Positions 1 through 9,100 of a DNA stretch of 64,000 bases are shown piece after piece. The stretch is from contig NZ_BMMD01000003.1 in assembly GCF_014645655.1 (NCBI RefSeq), positions 163,116 through 227,115 of the forward strand. Reading direction: 5' to 3'. The stretch is from Agromyces bauzanensis (GTDB taxonomy: Bacteria; Actinomycetota; Actinomycetes; Actinomycetales; Microbacteriaceae). Within the stretch, counting starts at the first letter, position 1. Each line of letters opens with the position of its first letter. Made by a program: the position numbers and the translations under genes. The notes beneath the pieces are model-generated. The model was not told the DNA's origin. It was given only the letters and a program-made list of their open reading frames with translations, and did not search any database.

Positions 1-1349
1 CCGTAGTGCGCCGCCTCCTCCGCGGTGCCGGCGAGCTTGCCGGCCGCGACGAGGAACGCCGCCTCGGTCGGGTCCCCCTCGATCTCCCACATGCCGTCGC
101 GTTCGGCGAGCTGCGCGTCGTTCGCGAGCGAGCCGACGCCGATCACGATCTGCGCCTCGGCGAGCAGGGGCCCCTCGCCGAGCTCCAAGCCCTTCGACGT
201 GGCGCGGCCCATCGGCGCGTAGCCGACGCCGCCGAGGTCGACGGTGCCCGATGCGGTGACGATCCGCTGGATGGTCATCTGGTTCGTCGTGAGCGTGCCG
301 GTCTTGTCGGTGCAGATGACGGATGCCGATCCGAGCGTCTCGACGCTCGAGAGCTTCTTCACCACCGCGTTCCGCTTCGCCATGCGCTGCACGCCGAGGG
401 CGAGCACCAGCGACAGGATCGCCGGAAGGCCCTCGGGCACGGCGGCCACGGCGAGCGAGACGCCGAGCAGCAGCACGGTCACGAGGTCGGCGGGCGAGCC
501 GATCCCCTGCACGAGCGCGACGGTGATCATCACGACGATCGCGATGATCACGACGATGCGGCCGAGCATGCGACCGAGATGGGCGACCTCGTCCTGCAGG
601 GGCGTCGGCTCCTCCACCGTCTCGTCGAGCATGGTGGCGATCGCACCCATCTCGGTGGACATGCCGGTGGTCGTCACGATCGCCCGGCCCGTTCCGCGGC
701 TCACCGCCGTGCCCTTGTGGACCATGTCGAATCGGTCGCCGAGCGGCACCTTCGCGTCGATCGTGTCGACGCGCTTCTCGACGGCCTCGCTCTCGCCGGT
801 CAGCGACGCCTCGGCGACTCGGAGGGAGTTCGCGCGGAACAGGCGCGCGTCGGCACCGACCTGGTCGCCCTCGGCGAGCACGAGGACGTCGCCCGGCACG
901 AGGTCGCTGCTCGGCACGGTGTGCAACTCACCGTCGCGGAGCACGGCCGAGTGCGCCTGCGTCATCACGGCGAGCGCCGCCACGGCGCGTTCGGCCCGTG
1001 ATTCCTGCACAAGACTGAGCGCCGCGTTCAGCAGGATGATCGCGACGATCACGATCGCGTCGATCGGCCAGCCCTCGGCGCCCTCGATGATCCACGCGAT
1101 GAGCGAGATCACGACCGCCGCGACCAGCAGCAGGATGAGCGGGTCGGTGAACTGCGCCACCACCCGTCGCCAGAGCGGACTGCGCACGGCGCTGCGCAGT
1201 TCGTTCGGTCCATGCTCGGCGAGCCGCGCGGATGCCTCGTCCGACGTCAGCCCGCGTTCGGGATCGACACCCATGACGCGGGCGACGTCGGCGGCATCCG
1301 TTCGCACCGGGTCGAACGTGTCGGCGGACGCTTCCCGAGGACTCGTCAT
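1..1349 (-). CDS. Cation-transporting P-type ATPase, P2 (Ca2+-like) type, N-terminal part
   Basis: ATP-driven inner-membrane cation pump of the P2 group. The window holds the first 449 codons; the rest lies beyond position 1. A cation-ATPase N-terminal domain (about 1-75) precedes the first membrane hairpin. The actuator motif TGES is at 184-187, PEGLPA of M4 at 305-310, and the phosphorylated Asp348 sits in DKTGTLT. PEGLPA ahead of DKTGT is the pattern of calcium (SERCA/PMR1-like) pumps, so Ca2+ is the likely substrate, although Na+ or other cations are possible. The ATG at 1347-1349 is the first good start. It is divergent from the copper ATPase with about 140 bp between them. Confidence 0.88.
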   Translation of the reverse strand, partial: MTSPREASADTFDPVRTDAADVARVMGVDPERGLTSDEASARLAEHGPNELRSAVRSPLWRRVVAQFTDPLILLLVAAVVISLIAWIIEGAEGWPIDAIVIVAIILLNAALSLVQESRAERAVAALAVMTQAHSAVLRDGELHTVPSSDLVPGDVLVLAEGDQVGADARLFRANSLRVAEASLTGESEAVEKRVDTIDAKVPLGDRFDMVHKGTAVSRGTGRAIVTTTGMSTEMGAIATMLDETVEEPTPLQDEVAHLGRMLGRIVVIIAIVVMITVALVQGIGSPADLVTVLLLGVSLAVAAVPEGLPAILSLVLALGVQRMAKRNAVVKKLSSVETLGSASVICTDKTGTLTTNQMTIQRIVTASGTVDLGGVGYAPMGRATSKGLELGEGPLLAEAQIVIGVGSLANDAQLAERDGMWEIEGDPTEAAFLVAAGKLAGTAEEAAHY

Positions 1350-1442
1350 GCCTCCATCCTCGCAAGCCGCGACCGGAGTTGCCGGAAATCTCTCGCGAAG
1401 GCGGGAACAGATCGCGGGGGCGGTGCGTTCTTGGTGGTGAGC

Positions 1443-1461
1443 AATACCCACTGGGGGTATT
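1443..1461. promoter_or_regulatory. CsoR-like copper operator
   Basis: AATACCC and GGGTATT form a perfect 7-bp inverted repeat around a 5-bp spacer, 30 bp upstream of the copper ATPase start. TACCC-N-GGGTA palindromes are the known form of CsoR-family operators, which release in Cu(I). No csoR gene is visible in the window, so the regulator would act from elsewhere. The assignment rests on sequence form and position. Confidence 0.6.
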
Positions 1462-1491
1462 CGCGAACCGGGTGGCAACGGAGGAAGATCG

Positions 1492-3660
1492 ATGAGCATG
1501 ACCCGAGATGACATGCACGAGCACCACGCCGGGCACGAGGGACACGACATGCCCGGCCACGACATGGCGGAACACGGCGGCCACGACATGGCGGAACACG
1601 GCGGCCACGAGATGGCGGGACACGGCGCTCATGGCGGCGGGCATGGCGGTCACGGCGACCATGTCGCCCAGTTCCGCCGCCTGTTCTGGATCATGCTCGT
1701 CGTCGCGATCCCGACGATCGCGTTCAGCCCCATGTTCGCCGGCATCATCGGCTACGCGCTGCCCGATTCTCCGCTGATCCCGTGGATCTCACCGGTCCTC
1801 GGCACCGTGATGTACTTCTGGGGCGGGCGCCCGTTCCTGACCGGCGCCTGGTCGGAGCTCAAGGCGCGCAAGCCCGGAATGATGCTCCTCATCGGCCTCG
1901 CCATCACCGTCGGGTACTTCGCGTCGCTCGGGGCGACGCTCGGCATCCTGCCCCACCACCTCGACTTCTGGTGGGAGCTCGCCCTCCTCATCGTGATCAT
2001 GCTGCTCGGCCACTGGATCGAGATGCGCTCGATCGCGGCCACGTCGTCGGCGCTCGACGCCCTCGCTGCGCTGCTGCCCGACGAGGCCGAGCGAGTGGTC
2101 CCGTCGGACTCGGCCACCGGCGAGACGACCACCGAGACCGTCTCCCCGTCCGACCTCGTCGTCGGCGACATCGTGATCGTGCGTCCCGGCGGCCGCGTGC
2201 CGGCCGACGGCGACGTGATCGACGGCACGGCCGCCATGGACGAGTCCATGATCACGGGGGAGTCGAGCACCGTGAGCCGCGGGCCCGGCGACCACGTCGT
2301 CGCCGGCACCGTGGCCACCGACACGGCGATCCGCGTGCGCGTCGACGCGATCGGCGACGACACCGCGCTCGCCGGCATCCAGCGACTCGTCGCCGAGGCG
2401 CAGGCCTCGAGCTCTCGCGCCCAGCGCATCGCCGACCGGGCTGCCGGGTGGCTGTTCTGGTTCGCTCTCGGCGCCGCCGCGATCACCGCGGCCGTCTGGT
2501 GGGCCATCGGGCTGCCCGAGGAGGGCGTCATCCACACGGTCACCGTGCTCGTGATCGCGTGCCCCCACGCACTCGGCCTCGCCATCCCGCTCGTGGTGTC
2601 GATCGCGACCGAGCGGGCAGCCCGCGGCGGCGTGCTCGTCACCGACCGACTCGCGCTCGAGACCATGCGCACGGTCGATGCAGTGCTGTTCGACAAGACC
2701 GGCACGCTCACCAAGGGCGAGCCGGCGGTCACGGATGCCGCGGCCGTCCCGGGGCACGACCTCGACGACGTGCTCGCGCTCGCGGCATCCGCCGAGCACG
2801 ACTCCGAGCACCCGCTCGCGAAGGCCATCGTCGCGCACGCCGGCCACCGGCAGCTCGCGACGGTCGCGGCATCGGGCTTCGAGGCATCCGCCGCCATCGG
2901 CGTGCGCGCCGAGGTCGGAGGTCGCACCGTGCACGTCGGTGGACCGGGCATGCTCGCTCGCGAGGGCCTCGATGCGGTCCCCGAGTCGCGGGAGTGGGCC
3001 GAGCGCGGATCGACCGTGCTGCACGTCGTCGTCGACGGCGAGGTCGCCGGCGCGATCGCCCTGGCCGACGAGGTGCGTCCGGAGTCGAAGGAGGCGGTCG
3101 ACGCGCTGCACGCCCTGGGCCTGCGCGTCGTGATGATCACCGGCGACGCAGAGCCCGTGGCGCAGACCGTGGCGGGGCAGCTCGGCATCGACCGCGTCTT
3201 CGCGGGCGTGCGCCCCGAGGACAAGGCCGCCAAGGTGCAGGAGCTCCAGCACGAGGGCCTCAGCGTCGCGATGGTCGGCGACGGCGTGAACGACGCCCCG
3301 GCGCTCGCACAGGCCGACGTCGGCATCGCAATCGGCGCGGGCACGGACGTCGCGATCGCGTCGGCCGGCGTCATCCTCGCGTCATCCGACCCTCGCTCGG
3401 TGGTCTCGGTCATCGAGCTGTCGCGCGCGAGCTACCGCAAGATGACGCAGAACCTGTGGTGGGCCGCCGGTTACAACCTGATCTCGGTGCCGCTCGCCGC
3501 CGGTGTGCTGGCCCCGATCGGGTTCGTGCTGCCGATGTCGGTCGGCGCGATCCTGATGTCGCTGTCGACCGTGATCGTCGCGGCGAACGCGCAGCTGCTG
3601 CGCCGCCTCGACCTGCGTCCCGAGGCATCGGCTCGTGCGGTGCTCGAGCGCGTCGGCTGA
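1492..3660 (+). CDS. copB: Copper-translocating P1B-type ATPase, CopB-like (CPH class)
   Basis: Membrane pump that exports copper from the cytoplasm. The 722-residue protein starts with about 58 residues rich in His, Met and Gly (a probable metal-binding tail) instead of an HMA domain. TGES of the actuator, CPH at 357-359 in the metal-transport helix, DKTGTLT with Asp401, the HP dipeptide in SEHP (438-441) and GDGVND (596-601) are all present. CPH in place of CPC defines the CopB group, reported to prefer Cu(II) or Ag+. GGAGGAAG precedes the ATG at good spacing. The CsoR-like operator just upstream suggests copper induction, and a strong hairpin follows the stop. Confidence 0.93.
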   Translation: MSMTRDDMHEHHAGHEGHDMPGHDMAEHGGHDMAEHGGHEMAGHGAHGGGHGGHGDHVAQFRRLFWIMLVVAIPTIAFSPMFAGIIGYALPDSPLIPWISPVLGTVMYFWGGRPFLTGAWSELKARKPGMMLLIGLAITVGYFASLGATLGILPHHLDFWWELALLIVIMLLGHWIEMRSIAATSSALDALAALLPDEAERVVPSDSATGETTTETVSPSDLVVGDIVIVRPGGRVPADGDVIDGTAAMDESMITGESSTVSRGPGDHVVAGTVATDTAIRVRVDAIGDDTALAGIQRLVAEAQASSSRAQRIADRAAGWLFWFALGAAAITAAVWWAIGLPEEGVIHTVTVLVIACPHALGLAIPLVVSIATERAARGGVLVTDRLALETMRTVDAVLFDKTGTLTKGEPAVTDAAAVPGHDLDDVLALAASAEHDSEHPLAKAIVAHAGHRQLATVAASGFEASAAIGVRAEVGGRTVHVGGPGMLAREGLDAVPESREWAERGSTVLHVVVDGEVAGAIALADEVRPESKEAVDALHALGLRVVMITGDAEPVAQTVAGQLGIDRVFAGVRPEDKAAKVQELQHEGLSVAMVGDGVNDAPALAQADVGIAIGAGTDVAIASAGVILASSDPRSVVSVIELSRASYRKMTQNLWWAAGYNLISVPLAAGVLAPIGFVLPMSVGAILMSLSTVIVAANAQLLRRLDLRPEASARAVLERVG
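1561..1632 (+). repeat. Three tandem 24-bp repeats in the CopB His-rich tail
   Basis: Two identical 24-bp units (1561-1584 and 1585-1608), each encoding DMAEHGGH, are followed by a diverged third unit (1609-1632) encoding EMAGHGAH. The repeat adds His/Met pairs to the N-terminal metal-binding tail and could change copy number by slippage. Confidence 0.9.
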
Positions 3661-3677
3661 CGGGAGCGCCGTTCACG

Positions 3678-3737
3678 ACGCAGGAGAACGGGCCCCATCC
3701 CGCCGCCACGGCGGGGATGGGGCCCGGATTCCTGCGT
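3678..3737. terminator. Long inverted repeat after copB, likely terminator
   Basis: GGGCCCCATCCC (from 3690) pairs perfectly with GGGATGGGGCCC (to 3725). An outer arm ACGCAGGA (3678-3685) pairs with TCCTGCGT (3730-3737). The stem is long and GC-rich with no U tract, as is common in high-GC actinobacteria. It lies between copB and the next plus-strand gene. Confidence 0.7.
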
Positions 3738-3820
3738 TGTCGGGCATCCGCTCGCTCCAAGGGGCTACGCAGCCGACCCGGCTCTGGGCACGAGCCGCGC
3801 GGACGGGTAGCGTGCTGGGC

Positions 3821-4189
3821 ATGGACGACTCGATCGCGGTGCTCGTCGCGGGCGCCGAACGCAGGCTGCTGGAACCCGAGGTGCGCCGCGACCCCGAATC
3901 ACTCGGCGAGCTGCTGCACGACTCGTTCCGCGAGATCGGCAAGAGCGGCCGGCTGTGGACGCACGACGAGCTCATCGACGTGATGACTGGCTCCGACGCG
4001 GTCGAGCTGCAGTCGGCCGTCGTCACGGGTGAGCACGTCGAACTCGTGGCGCCCGACCTGGCCCTGCTCACCTACACGCTCGACGCGAATGGCGAGCGCA
4101 GTCGCCGCAGCTCGCTGTGGCGCATCTCGGGTGGTCGTCCGCGACTGGTGTTCCACCAGGGCACGCCGCTCGGCCCCGGCGTGGCCTGA
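3821..4189 (+). CDS. SnoaL/DUF4440-like NTF2-fold protein
   Basis: A 122-residue soluble protein resembling the DUF4440 branch of the NTF2-like fold. It has an N-terminal helix pair (ERRLLEPEVRRDPESLGELL), a conserved FREIG-type turn and C-terminal strands ending LVFHQGTPL. Family members are small binding proteins or enzymes of mostly unknown substrate. The ATG at 3821 follows a TAGCGT hexamer by 7 nt with no ribosome site, which suggests a leaderless message; longer upstream readings would run through the terminator hairpin. The exact role is unknown. Confidence 0.7.
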   Translation: MDDSIAVLVAGAERRLLEPEVRRDPESLGELLHDSFREIGKSGRLWTHDELIDVMTGSDAVELQSAVVTGEHVELVAPDLALLTYTLDANGERSRRSSLWRISGGRPRLVFHQGTPLGPGVA

Positions 4190-4325
4190 GGCGACCGCAG
4201 GTCGGCGCCATCCGTCACTCGACCGACCGAAGCTGAAGTTCGCGCCGATGTCGATCCGGCCCCCTGCCCGTTCGACGACAGAGTGAGGCGGGCGCTTCGG
4301 CCCGCACCGACCGAGGAGGACGACG

Positions 4326-4763
4326 ATGAAGTACATGCTGATCATGCGGGCGAACGAGCAGGGCATCGAGGCGTACCAGGAGATGGATCTCAACGAGGTC
4401 ATCGCCGCGATGGGCCGCTACAACGAGTCCCTCATCAAGGCCGGCGTGCTGCTCGCCGGTGAGGGCCTGGCCGATGCCACGGAGGGGTTCGTGGTCGACT
4501 TCGACTCGACGCCGCCCGTGGTCACCGACGGCCCGTACGCCGAGGCGAAGGAGCTCTTCAACGGCTTCTGGATCATCCAGGTGTCGAGCAAGGAGGAGGC
4601 CGCGGAGTGGGCCAAGCGCTGCCCGCTCGGCCCCGGGGCGCGGCTCGAGGTGCGCCGCGTCACCGAGCTCGAGGACTTCCCGCAGGACAACGAGTGGATC
4701 CGGAAGGAAGCAGAGTGGCGCGACGAGGCCGAGGCCGGCCGACTGGCACGACCGGCTGAGTGA
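4326..4763 (+). CDS. YCII-related DGPF-domain protein
   Basis: A 145-residue protein of the YCII/DGPF family. It opens with MKYMLIMRANEQ and carries TDGPYAEAKELFNGFW, the motif that names the family, near residues 65-82. These are small ferredoxin-like-fold proteins of unclear biochemistry. GAGGAGGACG gives a good ribosome site for the ATG. The stop overlaps the start of the next gene, an ECF42-type sigma factor. DGPF-ECF42 pairing is the known genomic signature of that sigma group, so the two probably act in one signalling or stress module. Confidence 0.9.
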   Translation: MKYMLIMRANEQGIEAYQEMDLNEVIAAMGRYNESLIKAGVLLAGEGLADATEGFVVDFDSTPPVVTDGPYAEAKELFNGFWIIQVSSKEEAAEWAKRCPLGPGARLEVRRVTELEDFPQDNEWIRKEAEWRDEAEAGRLARPAE

Positions 4764-6070
4764 TGCGCGCGGATGCCTCGGGCTCGGTCGAGTCGGCGTC
4801 CGACGCCGACGCCGACCAGGCCCGGCGCGCCCTCGCCGCCGTCTGGCGCATCGAATCGGCCCGCATCGTCGCCACGCTGACGCGCTTCACCGACGACGTC
4901 GGGCAGGCCGAGGACCTCGCCCAGGAGGCGATGCTCGAGGCCCTCCGGCAGTGGACCGAGGAGGGCGTGCCGAACAACGCCGGGGCGTGGCTCACGACCG
5001 TCGCGAAGCGGCGCGCCATCGACGGCTGGCGTCGCCGTGAACGGCTCGACGAGCGATATGCCGCAATGGCGCGCGATCTCGAGCAGCAGGGCGGCGAGGC
5101 ATCCCGCGACTTCTTCGACCCCGACACCATCGACGACGACGTGCTGCGGCTCGTCTTCGTGGCGTGCCACCCGGTGCTGTCGCGGGAGGCGCAGATCGCG
5201 CTGACGCTCCGGATCGTGGGCGGCCTGTCGAGCGAGGAGATCGCACGCGCGTTCCTCGTGCCCGTCGCCACGGTGCAGCAGCGCATCGTGCGGGCGAAGA
5301 AGACCCTCGCGGCGGCGAACGTCCCATTCGCCGTGCCCGAGCCGCAGGACTACGCCGAGCGCCTGGGTTCGGTGCTGAGCGTGCTCTACCTGATCTTCAA
5401 CGAGGGGTACCTCCCGGCTTCCGGCGAGGAATGGGTGCGGCCGGATGTCTCGGCAGAGGCCCTGCGCCTGGCCCGCATGGTCGCGAACCTCATGCCCCGC
5501 GAGCCCGAGGCGTGGTCGCTCGTGGCCCTCATGGAGTTCCACGCGTCGCGCTTCGCCGCGCGGGTCGCGCGCGACGGGACCCCCATCCCGCTCGACGAGC
5601 AGGATCGTAGCTGCTGGGATCGAGCGCAGATCGAACGCGGACGCATCGCCCTCGCCAGGGCTGACCGCATCGGCCGGGGCCGCGCCTCGTACGGGCTGCA
5701 GGCGGCGATCGCCGAATGCCACGCCGTCGCGCCCACGGCCGCCGACACCGACTGGGGGCGGATCGTGGTGCTCTACGAGGCGCTCGGACGCGTCGCGCCG
5801 TCTCCGGTGGTCGAGCTGAACCGCGCCGTCGCCGTGGCGATGGCCACCGGCCCCGCGAGCGCGCTGCGTCTCGTCGACGAGCTCGAGCGGAGCGGCAGGC
5901 TCGCGGGCTACCCCGGACTCCGCGCCGTGCGCGGCGAGCTGCTCGCCCGGCTCGGGCGAACGCAGGAGGCGCGCGGCGAACTCGAGACCGCCGCCCGGCT
6001 CACGGGCAACACGCGGGAGCGCGCCGCGCTTCTCGCGAAGGCGGCGGCCCTGCGCCCGACCGCCGGTTGA
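4763..6070 (+). CDS. ECF sigma factor, ECF42 group, with long C-terminal extension
   Basis: A 435-residue extracytoplasmic-function sigma factor. Region 2 (about 20-85) includes the DDVGQAEDLAQEAMLEAL helix, and region 4 (about 130-180) holds the GGLSSEEIARAFLVP helix-turn-helix. About 250 further residues follow, containing LSVLYLIFNEGYLPASGE and TPR-like helices. That extension and the adjacent DGPF gene mark group ECF42, which has no classical anti-sigma factor; the extension is thought to control activity. The ATG at 4763 overlaps the upstream stop as TGATG, implying translational coupling; a GTG at 4760 is an alternative. Its stop codon lies in the end of an inverted-repeat element. Confidence 0.9.
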   Translation: MRADASGSVESASDADADQARRALAAVWRIESARIVATLTRFTDDVGQAEDLAQEAMLEALRQWTEEGVPNNAGAWLTTVAKRRAIDGWRRRERLDERYAAMARDLEQQGGEASRDFFDPDTIDDDVLRLVFVACHPVLSREAQIALTLRIVGGLSSEEIARAFLVPVATVQQRIVRAKKTLAAANVPFAVPEPQDYAERLGSVLSVLYLIFNEGYLPASGEEWVRPDVSAEALRLARMVANLMPREPEAWSLVALMEFHASRFAARVARDGTPIPLDEQDRSCWDRAQIERGRIALARADRIGRGRASYGLQAAIAECHAVAPTAADTDWGRIVVLYEALGRVAPSPVVELNRAVAVAMATGPASALRLVDELERSGRLAGYPGLRAVRGELLARLGRTQEARGELETAARLTGNTRERAALLAKAAALRPTAG

Positions 6071-6154
6071 GGAGGCCGCTCGCGGTCGTCTCGAAACCCG
6101 CCTCCGCACGGGCCGGGTTTCGAGACGCGTCGCCTCCGGCGGCGCTCCTCAACC
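6065..6154. repeat. 90-bp palindromic element holding both stop codons of convergent genes
   Basis: The ends are GGTTGAGGAG (6065-6074) and its complement CTCCTCAACC (6145-6154). The inner arms CGTCTCGAAACCCG (6087-6100) and CGGGTTTCGAGACG (6114-6127) are perfectly complementary around a 13-nt loop. The TGA in the left end stops the sigma factor gene and the TGA in the right end stops the RND gene. It probably also works as a bidirectional terminator. The sequence resembles dispersed palindromic repeats seen in Microbacteriaceae genomes. Confidence 0.8.
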
Positions 6155-9100
6155 CGCGATCGGAGCCGCGCGCCGCAGCGCACGGCGCTCGCGCGCGCCC
6201 TCGACGAGGTTGTAGAGCACGGGCAGCACGATGAGCGTGAGCGCGGTCGACGAAACGAGGCCCCCGATCACCACGAGCGCGAGCGGCTGCGAGATGAAGC
6301 CGCTGTGGCCGGTGACCCCGAGTGCCATCGGCAGCAGGGCGAAGATCGTCGCGAGCGCCGTCATGAGGATCGGCCGCAGTCGTCGTGACGAGCCGTGCAG
6401 CAGGGCGTCGCGCACGTTCATGCCCCGGTGCCGGTACTGGTTCACGAGGTCGACGAGCACGATGGCGTTCGTCACCACGATGCCGACGAGCATGAGCACG
6501 CCGACGAGCGACGCGACACCGAGCGGGACGCCGGTGATCACCTGCAGCGCGATGGCGCCGGTGGCCGCGAACGGCACCGACACGAGCAGCAGCAGGGGCT
6601 GCAGGAGCGATCGGAATGTCGCCACCATGACGATGTACACGATGAGGATCGCCGCGAGCAGCGCGAGTCCGAGCTGCGCGAACGACTCGGCCTGGTCGGC
6701 CGCGACGCCGCCGATCGAGGCGGTCGCACCGGCCGGGAGGTCGGCGCGCTCGATGGCGGCCGTCACCTGTGCGGTGGCCGTGCCGAGGTCCTCGTCCTTC
6801 GGTGTCGCCGAAACGGTCGCGCTGCGCAGGCCCTGCACGGTCGTGACCGACGACGGCCCGTCGACCTCGCCGACGGTCGCAAGCGAGTCGAGCGGTACGA
6901 GGCCCGCAGGGGTCGGTACGTCGAGCGCCGAGAGCTCGCCTATCGTCGCGGGCGGGTTCTCGGTCGCCAGGTAGATCGTGAGCGTCTTCTCATCGATCAC
7001 GACCGAGCCGGCGGACTGCGGCTGCGTGGCGGCCGAGACGTAGCCGCCCAGGGCGACCTCCGAGTAGCCCGCGGCCGCGGCATCCGTTCGGTCCACCTCG
7101 ACGGCGATGTACCGGCGCGATTCCGACAGGTTCGACGTGGTCTGAGCGAGCGAGTCGAGCCCGTCGAGCTCCTCCAGCACCGACTCGGTCGCCGCGGCCA
7201 GGTCCTCGGCGTTCGATGCGGTGACGTCGACCTCGATGTCGGTGGAGGCGCCGAAACCGCTCGAAGCGGCGAGGGTGACCTCGCCGACGTCCTCGAGCTC
7301 GTCGAGTTCCGACCGCACCGATGCCTGCAGGGCATCCTGATCGGCGCCCTCGTCGGTGGTCACCGAGTACGTCACGGTCGCGCCGCCTCCGCCGCCGAGC
7401 ACCGCCGCGAGACCGCGCCCGCCCGAGCCGATCGACGTCTGCACGGTCTCGACGCCCTCGGTGTCGCGGATCACCTTCTCGACGGGCTGCGACGCCTCGT
7501 CCATGGCCTCGAGGCTCGAGCCGACGGGGAGCTCCTGGGTGACCTGGAAGGTGTTCTGACCCGAGGAACCGAGGAAGTTCGTCTTCATGAACGGCGTGAG
7601 TGCGATCGTACCGCCGAGGATGAGCACGGCGATGATGATCGTGACCACGCTGTGCCGCAGCGTCCACTCGATGATCGGCAGGTAGCCGCGCTGCAGGCGC
7701 GACGGGTGCTCGAGTTCGTCGACGGTGCGCGCTGAGCCCGTCGGAGCGGCCGCGGGGCTCGTCTCCTCGACGAACGCGGCCGCCGCGATCTCCGCCTCGT
7801 CCTCGTGCCTGTGGACCCTGGCCGGCTTCAGGAACCAGTACGCGAGCACCGGCACGATCGTGAGCGAGACGAGCAGCGACGCGAGGAGCGCGATCGTGAC
7901 CGTGAGCGAGAAGGGACGGAACAGCTCCCCCGTCACGCCCTCGACGAGCGCGATGGGCAGGAACACGGCGACGGTCGTGATGGTCGACGCCGTGATGGCG
8001 CCGGCGACCTCGCGCACGGCGCGGATGATCGTCGACGCCTTGTCGGCGCCCTCGACGAGGTGCCGCTTGATGTTCTCGATGACCACGATCGAGTCGTCGA
8101 CGACGCGGCCGATCGCGATGGTGAGCGCGCCGAGCGTGAGGATGTTGAGCGTGTAGTCGGCGGCCTGCAGCCCGATGAACGTGATGAGCACCGACGTCGG
8201 GATGGAGATCGCGGTGACGAGCGTCGCCCGGATCGACATCAGGAACACGAGGATGACGAGGACGGCGAACGTGAGGCCGAGCAGGCCCTCGGTCGCGAGC
8301 GACTCGATCGACTGCTGGATGTAGGGTGCCTGGTCGAACACCACCGTGAACGTCGCGCCGGGGTTCGTCGTGTCGAGCGACGACTCGAGGTCGGGCAGCA
8401 GCGCCCGCACGGCGTTCGACACCTCGACGGTGTTGGCGGCGGGGAGCTTCGTCACCGAGATCGTGAGCGCGGGCTCGCCGTTCACGCGCGAGATGCTCGT
8501 CACCGGGTTGTCGGTGAGTTCGACGGATGCCACGTCGTCGATGGTCGTGGCGACGGTCCCTGAGCCCGTCGAGGGACCCGAATCCGCCGCAGCACCCGCG
8601 CCGAGCACCGGCAGGCCGGCGATGTCGTCGACGCTGCCGAGGCGAACGCCGGCCTGCACCGCGAATGTCGAGTCGCCCTCGGTGATCGTGCCGGCGGGGA
8701 CGAGCAGGCCGTTCTGCTGCAGCGCATCGCGGATCGCCTGCTGCGTGAGGCCGCGCGCGGCGAGCTCTGCGGGCTCGGGGGTGATGGTGACGCGCTGGCC
8801 GACATCGCCGACGAGCGTCGACTCGCGCACGCCGTCGACGTCGTTGATCTCGCCGAGCGTGGTACGCGTGATCTCGTCGGACAACGCGCTCACGTCGTCG
8901 ACGCCCGTCACGGCGACCGCGATGACGGGGAAGTCGTCGAGGCTCAGTGCGAGCACCTGCGGCTCGACGTCCTCGGGAAGGTCCGCGGCGATGCGATTGA
9001 CCGCCGAGAGCAGCTTCTGCTCGGCGAAGGCGAGGTCGGTGCCGTAGGTGAAGCTCGCCGTGACCCGTGAGAGCCCGGTCGAGCTGGTGGTCGATGCGGT

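Noticed and set aside
1782..3983. Long Arg-rich open frames on both strands across the copB gene
   Set aside because: They are high-GC shadow frames: low-complexity Arg/Ala/Pro translation, no family motifs, and complete overlap with a well-supported ATPase.
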